Part shown: positions 22,970 to 32,355 of the stretch, one piece after another
Numbering within the stretch: the first letter of the stretch is position 1
Layout: each line of letters starts with the position of its first letter
NCBI RefSeq assembly: GCF_013337045.2
Contig: NZ_CP118259.1
Span: 2,728,001 to 2,792,000, forward strand
DNA length: 64,000 nt
Origin: Agrobacterium vitis
Lineage (GTDB): Bacteria > Pseudomonadota > Alphaproteobacteria > Rhizobiales > Rhizobiaceae
Direction: 5' to 3'
The notes under the pieces: generated by a model
What the model saw: the letters and a program-made list of their open reading frames with translations, nothing else
The model's database searches: none
What the model was told of the DNA's origin: nothing
Made by a program: the position numbers and the translations under genes

Positions 22970-24487
22970 TTATTTGAACACCGGCGGCTGGCTGAGATCC
23001 ATGGCAGGCTTTGCGGCAGGGGCGCTTGCTCCGCCCAGGCCAGGGGGCGTGCCAAAATTCAGGCTGGACCCATCGCCAAGCGAAGGCAGGCTCATGCCAC
23101 CGCCACCTGCCCCAAAGCCCGGCACTTCGATCTTCACCTTGTCGAGATCGATATCCTTGGCCTTCTCCACCCACATGGTCACCGATTGCGGCCAGAAAAT
23201 CACCACGCCGACAATAACCAGTTGCATGCAGATCCACGGGATAGAGCCAAGGTAGATCTCGCGGGTCTTGACGCTCTTCGGCGCCACGCTGCGCAGGTAG
23301 AACAGTGCAAAGCCAAAAGGCGGATGCATGAAACTGGTCTGCATATTCACGCAGATCAGCACCCCGAACCAGATCAGGTCGATACCCAGATGCTGCGCCA
23401 CCGGTGCCAACATCGGGATGACGATGAAGGCGATTTCGAAAAAATCGAGGAAAAAGGCGAGGAAGAAAATGAAGAAATTGACGAAGATCAAGAAGCCTAG
23501 CTGCCCACCCGGCAGGCCGGACAGCAGATGCTCGATCCAACGGGAACCGTCCATGCCCTGAAACACCAGGCTGAAACAGGTGGAGCCGATCAGGATCATC
23601 ACCACCATCGAAGTGATGGTCATGGTCGATTCCATCGCCTGACGCACCAGCACCCTGGTCAACCGCCGATGCACCGCCGCCAGCACCAGCGCACCGACGA
23701 CACCCAGCGCCCCCGCTTCCGTCGGCGTAGCAAGGCCAAGGAAAATCGTACCCAGCACCAGGAAAATCAGCACGATGGACGGCAGCATGCCGGCCAGAAC
23801 CTTGCCGATCAGCCGGCCATCCAGCTCGCCGCGCACTTCCTTCGGCAACGGTGGCACCAGCGAAGGCCGGAAAATCGAAATCGCCAGGATGAACAGCATG
23901 TAGATGGCGATCTGCATGCCAGCCGGGCCGATGGCGCCCATATACATGTCGCCCACCGACTTACCCAACTGGTCGGACAGAATGACCAGCACCAGCGAGG
24001 GCGGAATAAGCTGGGCCATCGTCCCCGAAGCTGCGATGACGCCTGTGGCAATCCGCTGATTATAGCCATAGCGTAACATGACCGGCAGTGAGATCATGCC
24101 CATGGTGATAACCGAGGCCGCCACCGTGCCGGTAATCGCGCCCAGAATGGCGCCAACGAAAATCACCGCATAGGCAATGCCCCCCGGCACCGCGCCAAAC
24201 AGCTTGCCCGTTCCTTCCAGAAGATCTTCCGCCAGCCCGCACCGTTCCAGAATGGAGCCCATCATGGTGAAGAAGGGAATGGCCAGCAGCAGATCGTTGG
24301 AGACAATACCGAAGAACCGCAACGGCAGGGCCTGGAGAAACATTTCGCTGAAATGGCCGGTGGCGATACCGATCATGCCGAAGAACATGCCGACCGCGCC
24401 AAGCGAAAACGCCACCGGGAAACCGAACAGCATGAACAACACCATGCCCAGAAACATCGCGGGTGGAATAATTCCGAAATCAAACAT
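22970..24487 (-). CDS. TRAP transporter large permease (DctM family)
   Basis: A 505-residue membrane protein with about 12-13 hydrophobic segments, the ion-driven permease of a tripartite ATP-independent periplasmic transporter. Family stretches include AVIFVGAILGAITGTVAASV, SGTMAQLIPPSLVLVILSDQ and FLATPTEAG-like LGLATPTEAGALGVVGAL. It is about 70 residues longer than most DctM proteins because of a Gly/Pro/Ser-rich C-terminal tail (from about residue 440). The start has GGGGGACGTG upstream. It follows the small permease on the same strand; the likely receptor gene is near 38 kb. Confidence 0.93.
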   Translation of the reverse strand: MFDFGIIPPAMFLGMVLFMLFGFPVAFSLGAVGMFFGMIGIATGHFSEMFLQALPLRFFGIVSNDLLLAIPFFTMMGSILERCGLAEDLLEGTGKLFGAVPGGIAYAVIFVGAILGAITGTVAASVITMGMISLPVMLRYGYNQRIATGVIAASGTMAQLIPPSLVLVILSDQLGKSVGDMYMGAIGPAGMQIAIYMLFILAISIFRPSLVPPLPKEVRGELDGRLIGKVLAGMLPSIVLIFLVLGTIFLGLATPTEAGALGVVGALVLAAVHRRLTRVLVRQAMESTMTITSMVVMILIGSTCFSLVFQGMDGSRWIEHLLSGLPGGQLGFLIFVNFFIFFLAFFLDFFEIAFIVIPMLAPVAQHLGIDLIWFGVLICVNMQTSFMHPPFGFALFYLRSVAPKSVKTREIYLGSIPWICMQLVIVGVVIFWPQSVTMWVEKAKDIDLDKVKIEVPGFGAGGGGMSLPSLGDGSSLNFGTPPGLGGASAPAAKPAMDLSQPPVFK

Positions 24488-24570
24488 AACACGTCCCCCT
24501 CAGGCATGTCCTTCCGCTCTGCTGTCGTCCCCGGACGCCGGAAGGCATCAACGGGACGGGCAGGCAGATA

Positions 24571-25110
24571 TTATTGCAGCGGCTTTTCGTAGCTGACGTC
24601 GATATCGATGCGGCCGGTCAGCGCGGCAATGCGCTTGATCAGTTCCGACAGGCCCTGCAAGGTCAAAAGCCCGAAACCCGCCACCAGGATCAGCTTGACC
24701 GGCCAGCGGATCAGGCCACCGGCATTGGCCGACATTTCACCCTGCTGATAGGACAGCCAGAAAAATGGCCAGCACAGCCAGGTCAGGAAAATGCAAACCG
24801 GTAAAAGAAACAGCACGAGGCCGATCAGGTCGATCCACAGCCGCTTGCGCTCCGACACCGATCCATAAATCAGATCGACCCGGACATGGCCGTTCTTGCG
24901 CAAGGTATGTGATGCCCCCAGCACAACAACATAGGCAAACAGATACCACTGTATTTCCAGCCAGCCGTTTGAACTGATATTGAACAGATACCGAATAATC
25001 GCGTTACCGGCGCTGATCAGGCAGCACAGCATAACCAGATATTCCGCCACCCGGCCAACGCCTGCGCTTAGCGCATCGATAGCCCGCCCCCATGCCAGCA
25101 AAACAGTCAT
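24571..25110 (-). CDS. TRAP transporter small permease (DctQ family)
   Basis: A 179-residue protein with four predicted membrane helices and the DctQ signature region NGWLEIQWYLFAYVVVLGAS. It joins the large permease and receptor in import of organic acids. ATG 25110 follows a strong GGAGGCTTAT site. It is upstream of the large permease with an 83-base gap. No receptor gene precedes it here, which is unusual because dctP normally adjoins dctQ. Confidence 0.92.
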   Translation of the reverse strand: MTVLLAWGRAIDALSAGVGRVAEYLVMLCCLISAGNAIIRYLFNISSNGWLEIQWYLFAYVVVLGASHTLRKNGHVRVDLIYGSVSERKRLWIDLIGLVLFLLPVCIFLTWLCWPFFWLSYQQGEMSANAGGLIRWPVKLILVAGFGLLTLQGLSELIKRIAALTGRIDIDVSYEKPLQ

Positions 25111-25374
25111 ATAAGCCTCCCAACTCCCTTATTTGCTTAGAACAAGGGGCGGGCATGCGCAACAGCGCGGCGACATGCCATGCGGGGATTAGCAAGACTT
25201 TGGCCTGGAAAGCCTGTCAAGCTCGCCTAAAGTTCTACGGCATTATCCGTTTCATCACACGAATGATGCTGTAGCATTTTAAATTTGCGGGATAATTTTC
25301 TCTTTAAAGCCAGTTTCGGTTTTAAGAATTATGCGGTAGCCTGTGGGCAATACACGCTTTTGGGGAGTAAGAGC

Positions 25375-25599
25375 ATGAGCGAAGACCATTCCGGCCCGGT
25401 CGAAACGGGCGCCTCGATGGATTATCCGGCCCACGAACGCACCTATGACGGTTTTATAGCTGCTTCGAAATATGGCACCGTCATTCTTGTGGCGCTGATG
25501 ATCGCCATGGCCGCTGGATTTTTCACCACAGCCGGATTCCTGGGTGGCATTCTGGTGTTCCTGATCCTTAGCGTCATCGGCGTCTTCATGATGCGGTAA
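25375..25599 (+). CDS. aa3-type cytochrome c oxidase subunit IV
   Basis: A 74-residue protein of the bacterial aa3 subunit IV family. The N-terminus is acidic and contains MDYPAHERTYDGFI, followed by two hydrophobic stretches (ILVALMIAMAAGFF and FLGGILVFLILSVIGVFMM). ATG 25375 has GGGGAGTAAGAGC before it; the longer version from 25285 lacks such a site. It stands alone, away from other oxidase genes, as is common in Rhizobiaceae, and ends at a clear terminator. Confidence 0.9.
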   Translation: MSEDHSGPVETGASMDYPAHERTYDGFIAASKYGTVILVALMIAMAAGFFTTAGFLGGILVFLILSVIGVFMMR

Positions 25600-25642
25600 A
25601 CCGCGATTGCCAATGTCAAGAACTGACCAATCTCCAGAACTG

Positions 25643-25667
25643 AAAAGGCCGGCAATGCCGGCCTTTT
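25643..25667 (+). terminator. Intrinsic terminator after the cytochrome oxidase subunit IV gene
   Basis: AAAAGGCCGGC / GCCGGCCTTTT is an 11-bp perfect stem with a three-base loop, beginning with an A-run and ending with a T-run, so it can work in both directions. It lies between convergent genes. Confidence 0.88.
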
Positions 25668-25691
25668 GTATGGAACGGAGTAGAAGCTGCT

Positions 25692-26522
25692 TCAGCTTGT
25701 CGAGCCGCGTGTCCGGGCAAGACCGTCGCGGGCGGGCGTATATTTTCCATCCAGGCTCAAGGCATGCGCATAGGACTTGGCCGCCTTGACCTTGTCACCG
25801 CGCCGCTCATAGACCAGCGCCTGATTGGCCCAGGATTCGGCCAGCTTCGGATTCATGTCGATAGCATGGTTGAAATCGGCAAAGGCGTTTTCGTCGTCGT
25901 TCAGCGCCAGATAGCTCACACCACGGCCATTATAAGGCTCAGGCGCATTCGGTGACAGCGAGAGCGCCTTGGAAAAATCGTCAATCGCCTTGTCGTGCTG
26001 GCCGCGCAGCTGGAAGATCAGGCCGCGATTGTGATAGGCGCGGCCATCGGTGGTATCCAGCTCGATTGCCTTGGAGAAATCCTGAAACGCCTCATCCACC
26101 CGGCCCGCCTGGCGGTAGATATTGCCACGGCCGATATAGGCGACATCATAGCTGCTATTGATCTTCAGGGCAGCAGTATAATCATTGGCGGCTTCCACCG
26201 GCTTGCCCATGTTGCGATAGACAAGGGCGCGGTTGGCATAGGCCTGGTAGAAATTCGGGTTGAGTTGCAGCGCGGTGTTGAAATCCGCCAGCGCCTTCTG
26301 GAATTCACCGGCCCGGCCATAGGCAGAGCCCCGCACATTATAACCGCCTGGATCGCGTGGATTGGCGGCAATGACCGACGACAGCGAGGAAATATTTTCC
26401 TTGGAACCCTGATCGCGCTCGATGCTGATCATGTCGCTTGACTGGTTGGTGGATTGGCATCCGGTAAGCGTCAGCATGGCGGTGAGGCCAAGAACCAGCA
26501 TATGGCAACCTTTGCCGCGCAT
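25692..26522 (-). CDS. Tetratricopeptide-repeat lipoprotein
   Basis: A 276-residue predicted lipoprotein. The ATG at 26522 gives a compact signal with lipobox LTLTGC, the cysteine at residue 22, which is why I prefer it to the ATG at 26585 that would add 21 residues. About six TPR units follow, for example ADFNTALQLNPNFYQAYANR and IDDFSKALSLSPNAPEPYNG. Related rhizobial and NlpI-like proteins act as periplasmic scaffolds; the partner is unknown. It is convergent with the oxidase subunit gene and is transcribed alone. Confidence 0.88.
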   Translation of the reverse strand: MRGKGCHMLVLGLTAMLTLTGCQSTNQSSDMISIERDQGSKENISSLSSVIAANPRDPGGYNVRGSAYGRAGEFQKALADFNTALQLNPNFYQAYANRALVYRNMGKPVEAANDYTAALKINSSYDVAYIGRGNIYRQAGRVDEAFQDFSKAIELDTTDGRAYHNRGLIFQLRGQHDKAIDDFSKALSLSPNAPEPYNGRGVSYLALNDDENAFADFNHAIDMNPKLAESWANQALVYERRGDKVKAAKSYAHALSLDGKYTPARDGLARTRGSTS

Positions 26523-27005
26523 GTTAGCCCCCAGGCGACTGGCTGTTGGGCCGGTGTTGAAAACCTTATCAACCATTGGCGTCATGCTTTCCGTTCCACC
26601 TGTTCAAAACGTCGGACTATGCCGAAACTGGAGAGGAAACGCCGCAGCGTTCCTAAAGTTCTATCCAATCAACAAAACTTTATCCCGAAGATTGGCTTAC
26701 ATCCGAATGCAGCCCGTTTCCACCGCGCAAATGCAAAAACCACATCATTCCAAGAATTTGAAGCCTTTTGCACCCTCTGATCCAAAAAGGGGAAACCGGT
26801 TATCGAACTAGGTCGATGCGATAACAAACAAGGCGGAGCGCCGCTCCCAGTGTCCCGCAAGACGGATATAGACCAGCCAAAACGGCAATGTGCAGACAGT
26901 CAATCCGCCCGTTATAGAAAAACCAACACGAAAAAGCGGCCGCGAACTGATCGCCGCCGCTCAATCGGATCATGTCGCGCTTTGAAAAAGCGCGGGAAAC
27001 GTCAA
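26523..27005. other. Intergenic region between rpsU and the TPR lipoprotein gene
   Basis: A 483-base stretch without a credible gene. It contains a degenerate copy of the AAAAGTG/CGGTTTT palindrome around 26783-26830 and the rpsU-side hairpin listed separately. Open frames on the plus strand here run antisense through rpsU and have no ribosome-binding site. Confidence 0.5.
26976..26994 (-). terminator. Possible terminator of rpsU
   Basis: The stem CGCGCTTT / AAAGCGCG with a three-base loop lies 11 bases beyond the rpsU stop on the minus strand. No T-run follows, so terminator function is only likely by position. Confidence 0.45.
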
Positions 27006-27245
27006 TCAGCGGCTGCCAAATGCCGGACGCGCCGGAGCGGCAATCAGGCCTTCGCGCTGCATCTTCTTGCGGGCCAGCTTGCGAACACGGCGAACGGCTT
27101 CAGCCTTTTCGCGCGCGCGCTTTTGCGACGGCTTTTCATAATAGTCACGCATTTTCATTTCACGGAAGATGCCTTCGCGCTGCATCTTCTTCTTCAAGGC
27201 GCGAAGCGCCTGATCAACGTTGTTATCGCGGACAAGTACCTGCAC
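27006..27245 (-). CDS. rpsU: 30S ribosomal protein S21
   Basis: A 79-residue basic protein of the bS21 family, with [20 protein letters not shown] at the N-terminus and the Arg/Lys-rich C-terminal helix. It starts with GTG at 27245, with AAAGGA upstream. It takes part in translation initiation at the anti-Shine-Dalgarno end of 16S rRNA. The gene is monocistronic here. A second S21 copy elsewhere is common in Rhizobiaceae. Confidence 0.96.
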   Translation of the reverse strand: MQVLVRDNNVDQALRALKKKMQREGIFREMKMRDYYEKPSQKRAREKAEAVRRVRKLARKKMQREGLIAAPARPAFGSR

Positions 27246-27718
27246 GTCGAATCCCGTTCCTTTGGTTTGGTGGTCGTTTTCCGCCGGGACACGAATTCTG
27301 CCGAACCATGCCTTTCACGGACCAAAAAAGAGTGTTCCGCTGGCCCGCAGGACCAGCGATTAGGGAGCGCCAATAACAGATCGGACTTTCGAAGTCCAGA
27401 CGGCAAGTGCCGCTGCCCAAAAAAATCCGCAGCCAAGCGGCACCGTCTTGCAAAACGTCACCCCTATGCACTTCTCCATACGCTGCTGCAAGATATTGGC
27501 CATGTGTCGAAAGACGGATAGAAGCGTGTCGCAAAGAAAGGGACATCGCGCATATCGATCTGTCACAGCTTTTTAGACCTGCGCTGACGCGCTGGATTGA
27601 AAGCAGGTCGGAATTTCTTCCCGTTTCTGACATAAGTCAGGATCTACACCCTGCGATCCGTCGTAGAGCAAGCAGCTAGACCTCGCCTACCAGACCTCGC
27701 CTGAAGGAGATGACGCGA
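27246..27718. other. Divergent intergenic region between rpsU and soxB
   Basis: A 473-base stretch holding the leaders of two divergent genes. The only internal structure I noticed is an 11-base direct repeat, AGACCTCGCCT, just before the soxB ribosome-binding site. Several open frames cross the region on both strands, but none has a ribosome-binding site or a recognisable product. Confidence 0.5.
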
Positions 27719-28972
27719 ATGCGCAAATATTCGGTTTTTGCCGTAGCCCGCGAGGCGCTTCGCGCCCACACTGGTTGGAGCGCGCAATGGACATCACCAG
27801 AGCCACACAAATCCTATGACGTGATTATTATTGGCGGCGGTGGCCATGGTCTGGGGGCTGCCTACTATCTGACCAAGGAACATGGCATCACCAATATTGC
27901 CGTCATCGAAAAAGGCTGGATTGGCGGCGGCAATACCGGGCGCAACACCACCATTATTCGCTCCAATTATCTCTATGAAGAGAGCATGGACATTTACGAG
28001 CATTCTCTCAAACTCTGGGAGGGCTTGAGCCAGGAGCTGAATTACAATGTGATGTATTCGGCCCGTGGCGTGATGATGCTATCGCACAATGTGCATGACA
28101 AGCAGAGTTTCAAGCGCCACGTTCATGCCAACACGCTGTATGGCATTGATAATGAGTGGCTGACGCCAGAACAGGCCAAGGCCTTCTGTCCACCGCTGGA
28201 TATTGCCAAAACCGCCCGCTACCCCATCAATGGTGCCGCCCTGCAACGGCGCGGCGGCACGGCCCGCCATGATGCCGTGGCTTGGGGCTATGCTCGTGCT
28301 GCGTCTGATCGCGGTGTGCATATCATTCAAAATTGCGAGGTCACGGGCATTCGCCGTGGTGCGAACGGTGAAGTCACCGGGGTTGAGACTTCCAAAGGTT
28401 TTATTGGCGCGAAGAAAATCGGCGTTTCAGCCTCGGGCCATAATTCCATGGTGATGGGCATGGCCGATGTGCGCTTGCCCATTCATTCCACGCCGTTGCA
28501 GGCGCTTGTATCAGAACCGCTCAAGCCGATTTTCCCTTGCGTGGTGATGTCCAACACCGTGCATGCCTATATCTCGCAATCGGATAAGGGTGAGCTGGTG
28601 ATTGGGGCTGGTACCGATCAGTATAATTCCTATTCCCAGACAGGCGGCCTGCAAATCATCACCCACACGCTGGATGCGATTTGCGAACTGTTCCCCATCT
28701 TCCGCCGCGTCAAGATGATGCGCCAATGGGGCGGTATTACCGATAACACAGCCGACCGCTCGCCGATCCAGAGTGTGACGCCGGTGCCTAACCTGTTTGT
28801 CAATTGCGGTTGGGGCACGGGCGGCTTCAAGGCCACGCCGGGGTCTGCCAATCTGTTTGCCCATCTGATTGCCAAGGGCGAGCCCCATGCACTGGCCAAG
28901 GGCCTGACGCTGGATCGGTTCCGCACCGGGCGGTTGATTGATGAAGCGGCTGCGGCTGCGGTTGCGCACTAA
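27719..28972 (+). CDS. soxB: Sarcosine oxidase beta subunit
   Basis: A 417-residue flavoprotein with the FAD-binding motif DVIIIGGGGHGLGAAYYL about residue 34. It is the catalytic subunit of heterotetrameric sarcosine oxidase, which demethylates sarcosine to glycine, passing the methyl carbon to tetrahydrofolate and making hydrogen peroxide. ATG 27719 is preferred to 27710 because GGAG lies 9 bases upstream and MRKYSVFAVAREAL is the usual start. It is the first gene of soxBDAG, with a palindrome between it and soxD. Confidence 0.96.
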   Translation: MRKYSVFAVAREALRAHTGWSAQWTSPEPHKSYDVIIIGGGGHGLGAAYYLTKEHGITNIAVIEKGWIGGGNTGRNTTIIRSNYLYEESMDIYEHSLKLWEGLSQELNYNVMYSARGVMMLSHNVHDKQSFKRHVHANTLYGIDNEWLTPEQAKAFCPPLDIAKTARYPINGAALQRRGGTARHDAVAWGYARAASDRGVHIIQNCEVTGIRRGANGEVTGVETSKGFIGAKKIGVSASGHNSMVMGMADVRLPIHSTPLQALVSEPLKPIFPCVVMSNTVHAYISQSDKGELVIGAGTDQYNSYSQTGGLQIITHTLDAICELFPIFRRVKMMRQWGGITDNTADRSPIQSVTPVPNLFVNCGWGTGGFKATPGSANLFAHLIAKGEPHALAKGLTLDRFRTGRLIDEAAAAAVAH

Positions 28973-28979
28973 AGTGAGA

Positions 28980-29006
28980 TCCGAAAAGTGGGAACCGGTT
29001 TTCGGA
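28980..29006. repeat. Palindrome in the soxB-soxD spacer
   Basis: TCCGAAAA / TTTTCGGA arms enclose GTGGGAACCGG. It belongs to the same family as the glgB-glgC copy and could form an mRNA hairpin between soxB and soxD. Confidence 0.85.
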
Positions 29007-29044
29007 CAAATCGAACGAACAAAAATTGAGCGGGATTGAGAAAA

Positions 29045-29365
29045 ATGCTGTTGATCAAATGTCCCTATTGTCAGGAAGAGCGGTCCGAGCTGGAGTTTCA
29101 CGGCGCAGGCGAGGCGCATATTGTGCGACCAACCAATATTGCCGAGATTTCCGATGAAGAGTTCGAGGCCTTCTTCTTTATGCGGGATAACCCCAAGGGA
29201 ATCATCTTTGAGCGCTGGCGGCACCTGCATGGCTGCGGGCGCTTTTTTAATGCGGTGCGCGATACCGTCAGCGACAAATTTCTGCTGACCTATAAAGCAG
29301 GCGAAGCCAAGCCGGATGATGCAGCCGTGCAAGCCCTCATCGACAACAAGGGAGCTGCGCAATGA
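29045..29365 (+). CDS. soxD: Sarcosine oxidase delta subunit
   Basis: A 106-residue protein with zinc-binding cysteines CPYC at residues 6-9 and the second ligand group in RHLHGC about residues 59-64, as in characterised SoxD. It is a structural subunit of heterotetrameric sarcosine oxidase. ATG 29045 gives the canonical MLLIKCPYC start; a TTG at 29036 would add only three residues. Its stop overlaps the soxA start by four bases. Confidence 0.95.
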   Translation: MLLIKCPYCQEERSELEFHGAGEAHIVRPTNIAEISDEEFEAFFFMRDNPKGIIFERWRHLHGCGRFFNAVRDTVSDKFLLTYKAGEAKPDDAAVQALIDNKGAAQ

Positions 29366-32355
29366 GCGGTGCCAATCGTATTCCCGGCAAGGGCCGTCTG
29401 ACGCCCGCCAGAACCGCCCGTTTCACCGTCGATGGCCGTATTCTCACCGCCCTTGAGGGCGATAGCGTGGCCTCGGCCTTGCTGGCCAACGGCATTCATC
29501 TGGTCGGTCGCTCGTTCAAATATCACCGCCCACGCGGCATTCTTACCGCTGGACCAGAAGAGCCAAACGCGCTGCTCGACATTTCCCGCGACAGTGCGCG
29601 GCGTCAGCCTAACGTGCGCGCTCCCGTGCAGGAAGTGTTTGATGGCATGCGGGTGCAGACGCAAAACCGCTGGCCATCGCTGTCGATGGATATTGGCGCG
29701 GTCAACGACCTGCTCTCGCCGTTCTTTGCCGCCGGGTTTTACTACAAGACCTTCATGTGGCCGAAGAGCTTTTGGCACAAAATTTATGAGCCGATCATTC
29801 GCCGTGCCGCAGGCCTTGGCGTGGCCCCAACCGAAGACGACACCGACCATTACGCCAACCGCTACGCCCATTGCGATGTGATGGTGGTGGGCGGTGGCGT
29901 GGCGGGCCTGACAGCAGCGCTTGCGGCGGCAGAAACTGGCCCTTCCGTCATCATCTGCGATGAGCAGCCGGAAATGGGTGGTGCCTTCCATTATGATACG
30001 GGTGCCGTGATTGATGGCCAAAATGGCTACGACTGGGCGCAAGCCACCGTGGCAAAGCTAAAGGCGATGGACAATGTGACGGTGCTGACCCGCACCACGG
30101 CATTCGGTTATTACAACCACAATTTCCTCGGTCTTGCCGAGCGCATCACCGACCATATCGCCAAGCCCGCCAAAGGCTTGCCCCGCGAACGGCTGTGGCA
30201 GGTGCGGGCGAAAAAGGTGGTGTTGGCCACCGGCGCGATTGAGCGCCATATGGTATTTGCCAACAACGACCGCCCCGGCATTATGCTGGCCTCTGCTGCG
30301 CGCACCTATCTCAACCATTTTGGCGTGGCTGTGGGCGCGAAAGTGGCGGTCTACACCGCCCATGATTCGGCCTATGAAACCGCAATTGACCTGAAAAAAG
30401 CGGGTGTGCAGGTGGTGGCCATCATCGACTGCCGCCGCAATCCGGGGGCAAGCGTCTTGGCTGACGCCAAGGCGGCAGGCATTGAGGTTTTGACCGAACA
30501 TTGCGTTCTCGATACCGCTGGACGTTTGCGGGTAAAATCCATCACTATCGCTGGCCGGGGCGGTTTTGACCGGCGAAAGCTGGCCGTCGATGCATTGCTA
30601 ATGAGCGGTGGCTGGACGCCTTCGGTGCATCTGTTCTCACAATCGCGCGGCAAACTGCGATTCGAGGCCGCCACTCAGCGCTTCCTACCAGATATTTACG
30701 TGCAAGATAGTATCTGCGTCGGGGCCTGCAACGGCACGGATGATCTGAGCGAACTGCTGGCAGAAGCCTATGCCAGCGGTACAAGGCTGGCAAAAGAAGC
30801 CGGAGCGGAAGGCGAGAGCGGAAGCCAGCCAAGCGGTGCCAACGCGTTTGCTTGGACCGGCGGCATGATTGGCGCTGCCGAAGGCGCTGGCCCGGACGAT
30901 GCCGTGAAAGCCTTTATCGACTTCCAGCACGATGTCTGCGCCAAGGATATTCGCTTGGCCGTGCGCGAGGGCATGCATTCCATCGAACATATCAAGCGCT
31001 TTACCACCAATGGCATGGCGTCTGATCAGGGCAAGCTGTCCAACATGCACGGGCTGGCGATTGCAGCCGAAATGTTGGGCAAAGAGATCCCGCAAGTGGG
31101 CCTTACCACCTTCCGCGCGCCCTATACGCCTGTGACATTCGGCACGCTGATCAACCATTCGCGCGGCGAATTGTTTGACCCAACGCGTAAGACGCCGATG
31201 CATGATCTGGAAACCGCCCTTGGTGCCGATTTTGAAGATGTCGGCAATTGGAAGCGCGCCTGGTACTACCCCAAACCCGGCGAGGATATGCACGCCGCTG
31301 TCAACCGCGAGTGCAAAACCGTGCGCGAGGTTGCGGGCGTGTTCAATGCCTCCACGCTTGGCAAGATCGAGGTGGTTGGCCCGGATGCGGCCAAATTCCT
31401 CAACCTGATCTATACCAACCCGTGGGATAGCCTCAAACCCGGCAAATGCCGCTACGGCATCATGACCCGCGACGACGGCTTTATCTATGACGACGGCGTG
31501 GTCGGACGGTTGGCCGAAGACCGCTTCCACGTTACCACCACCACTGGTGGTGCAGCCCGCGTGCTGAACCATATGGAAGACTATCTGCAAACGGAATTCC
31601 CGGAGCTAAAGGTTTGGCTCACGTCCGCGTCTGAGCAATGGGCGGTGATTGCCGTGCAGGGACCAAAGGCCCGCGATATCATCGCACCTTTTGTCGAGGG
31701 CATTGATATTTCCAACGAGGCCTTCCCGCATATGAGCGTGGCGGAAGGCAGATTCTGCGGCGTGCCAACCCGGCTGTTCCGCGTATCATTCACGGGCGAA
31801 GTGGGCTTTGAAATCAACGTGCCCGCCGATTACGGCGCGTCGGTATTTGAGGCTGTTTGGAAGCGGGCGGAAAGCTTAGGCGCATGCCTCTATGGCACAG
31901 AAACCATGCACGTCCTGCGCGCCGAAAAGGGCTATATCATCGTTGGCCAGGACACCGATGGCACGCTGACGCCCGATGATGCCAACTACGGCTGGGCCGT
32001 GTCGAAGAAAAAACCCGATTTCGTTGGTATTCGCGGCCTAAAACGCCCGGATCTGGTGAAGGAAGGCCGCAAGCAACTGGTCGGCCTCAAGACCAAAGAC
32101 CCGAACGAAGTGCTGGAAGAAGGCGCACAGATTGTCGCCAACCCCAACCAGCCCAAGCCAATGACCATGCTGGGCCATGTCACCTCATCCTATTGGTCGG
32201 AAAATCTTGGCCAATCGATTGCCATTGCCATGGTGGCCGGTGGCCGGGCGCGGATGGGCGAAACGCTCTATGTGCCGATGCCTGACAAAACAATCGCCGT
32301 AGAAGTGACCGACATGGTCTTTTACGACAAGGAAGGAAGCCGCATCCATGGTTGA
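29362..32355 (+). CDS. soxA: Sarcosine oxidase alpha subunit
   Basis: A 997-residue subunit. An N-terminal ferredoxin-like domain (FTVDGRILTALEGDSVASAL) precedes an NAD-binding Rossmann region with VVGGGVAGLTAAL about residue 174. The C-terminal half from about residue 600 is an aminomethyltransferase-like fold that binds tetrahydrofolate. All regions are intact and the length is normal. It overlaps soxD by four bases and soxG by eight, so the subunits are translationally coupled. Confidence 0.96.
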   Translation: MSGANRIPGKGRLTPARTARFTVDGRILTALEGDSVASALLANGIHLVGRSFKYHRPRGILTAGPEEPNALLDISRDSARRQPNVRAPVQEVFDGMRVQTQNRWPSLSMDIGAVNDLLSPFFAAGFYYKTFMWPKSFWHKIYEPIIRRAAGLGVAPTEDDTDHYANRYAHCDVMVVGGGVAGLTAALAAAETGPSVIICDEQPEMGGAFHYDTGAVIDGQNGYDWAQATVAKLKAMDNVTVLTRTTAFGYYNHNFLGLAERITDHIAKPAKGLPRERLWQVRAKKVVLATGAIERHMVFANNDRPGIMLASAARTYLNHFGVAVGAKVAVYTAHDSAYETAIDLKKAGVQVVAIIDCRRNPGASVLADAKAAGIEVLTEHCVLDTAGRLRVKSITIAGRGGFDRRKLAVDALLMSGGWTPSVHLFSQSRGKLRFEAATQRFLPDIYVQDSICVGACNGTDDLSELLAEAYASGTRLAKEAGAEGESGSQPSGANAFAWTGGMIGAAEGAGPDDAVKAFIDFQHDVCAKDIRLAVREGMHSIEHIKRFTTNGMASDQGKLSNMHGLAIAAEMLGKEIPQVGLTTFRAPYTPVTFGTLINHSRGELFDPTRKTPMHDLETALGADFEDVGNWKRAWYYPKPGEDMHAAVNRECKTVREVAGVFNASTLGKIEVVGPDAAKFLNLIYTNPWDSLKPGKCRYGIMTRDDGFIYDDGVVGRLAEDRFHVTTTTGGAARVLNHMEDYLQTEFPELKVWLTSASEQWAVIAVQGPKARDIIAPFVEGIDISNEAFPHMSVAEGRFCGVPTRLFRVSFTGEVGFEINVPADYGASVFEAVWKRAESLGACLYGTETMHVLRAEKGYIIVGQDTDGTLTPDDANYGWAVSKKKPDFVGIRGLKRPDLVKEGRKQLVGLKTKDPNEVLEEGAQIVANPNQPKPMTMLGHVTSSYWSENLGQSIAIAMVAGGRARMGETLYVPMPDKTIAVEVTDMVFYDKEGSRIHG

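Noticed and set aside
23186..23500. Plus-strand acidic frame rich in Glu and Lys within the TRAP permease gene
   Set aside because: It is antisense to membrane helices; the odd composition is a by-product of hydrophobic codons on the other strand.
26850..27521. 223-residue plus-strand frame across rpsU
   Set aside because: It runs antisense through rpsU, has a low-complexity basic composition and no start signal.
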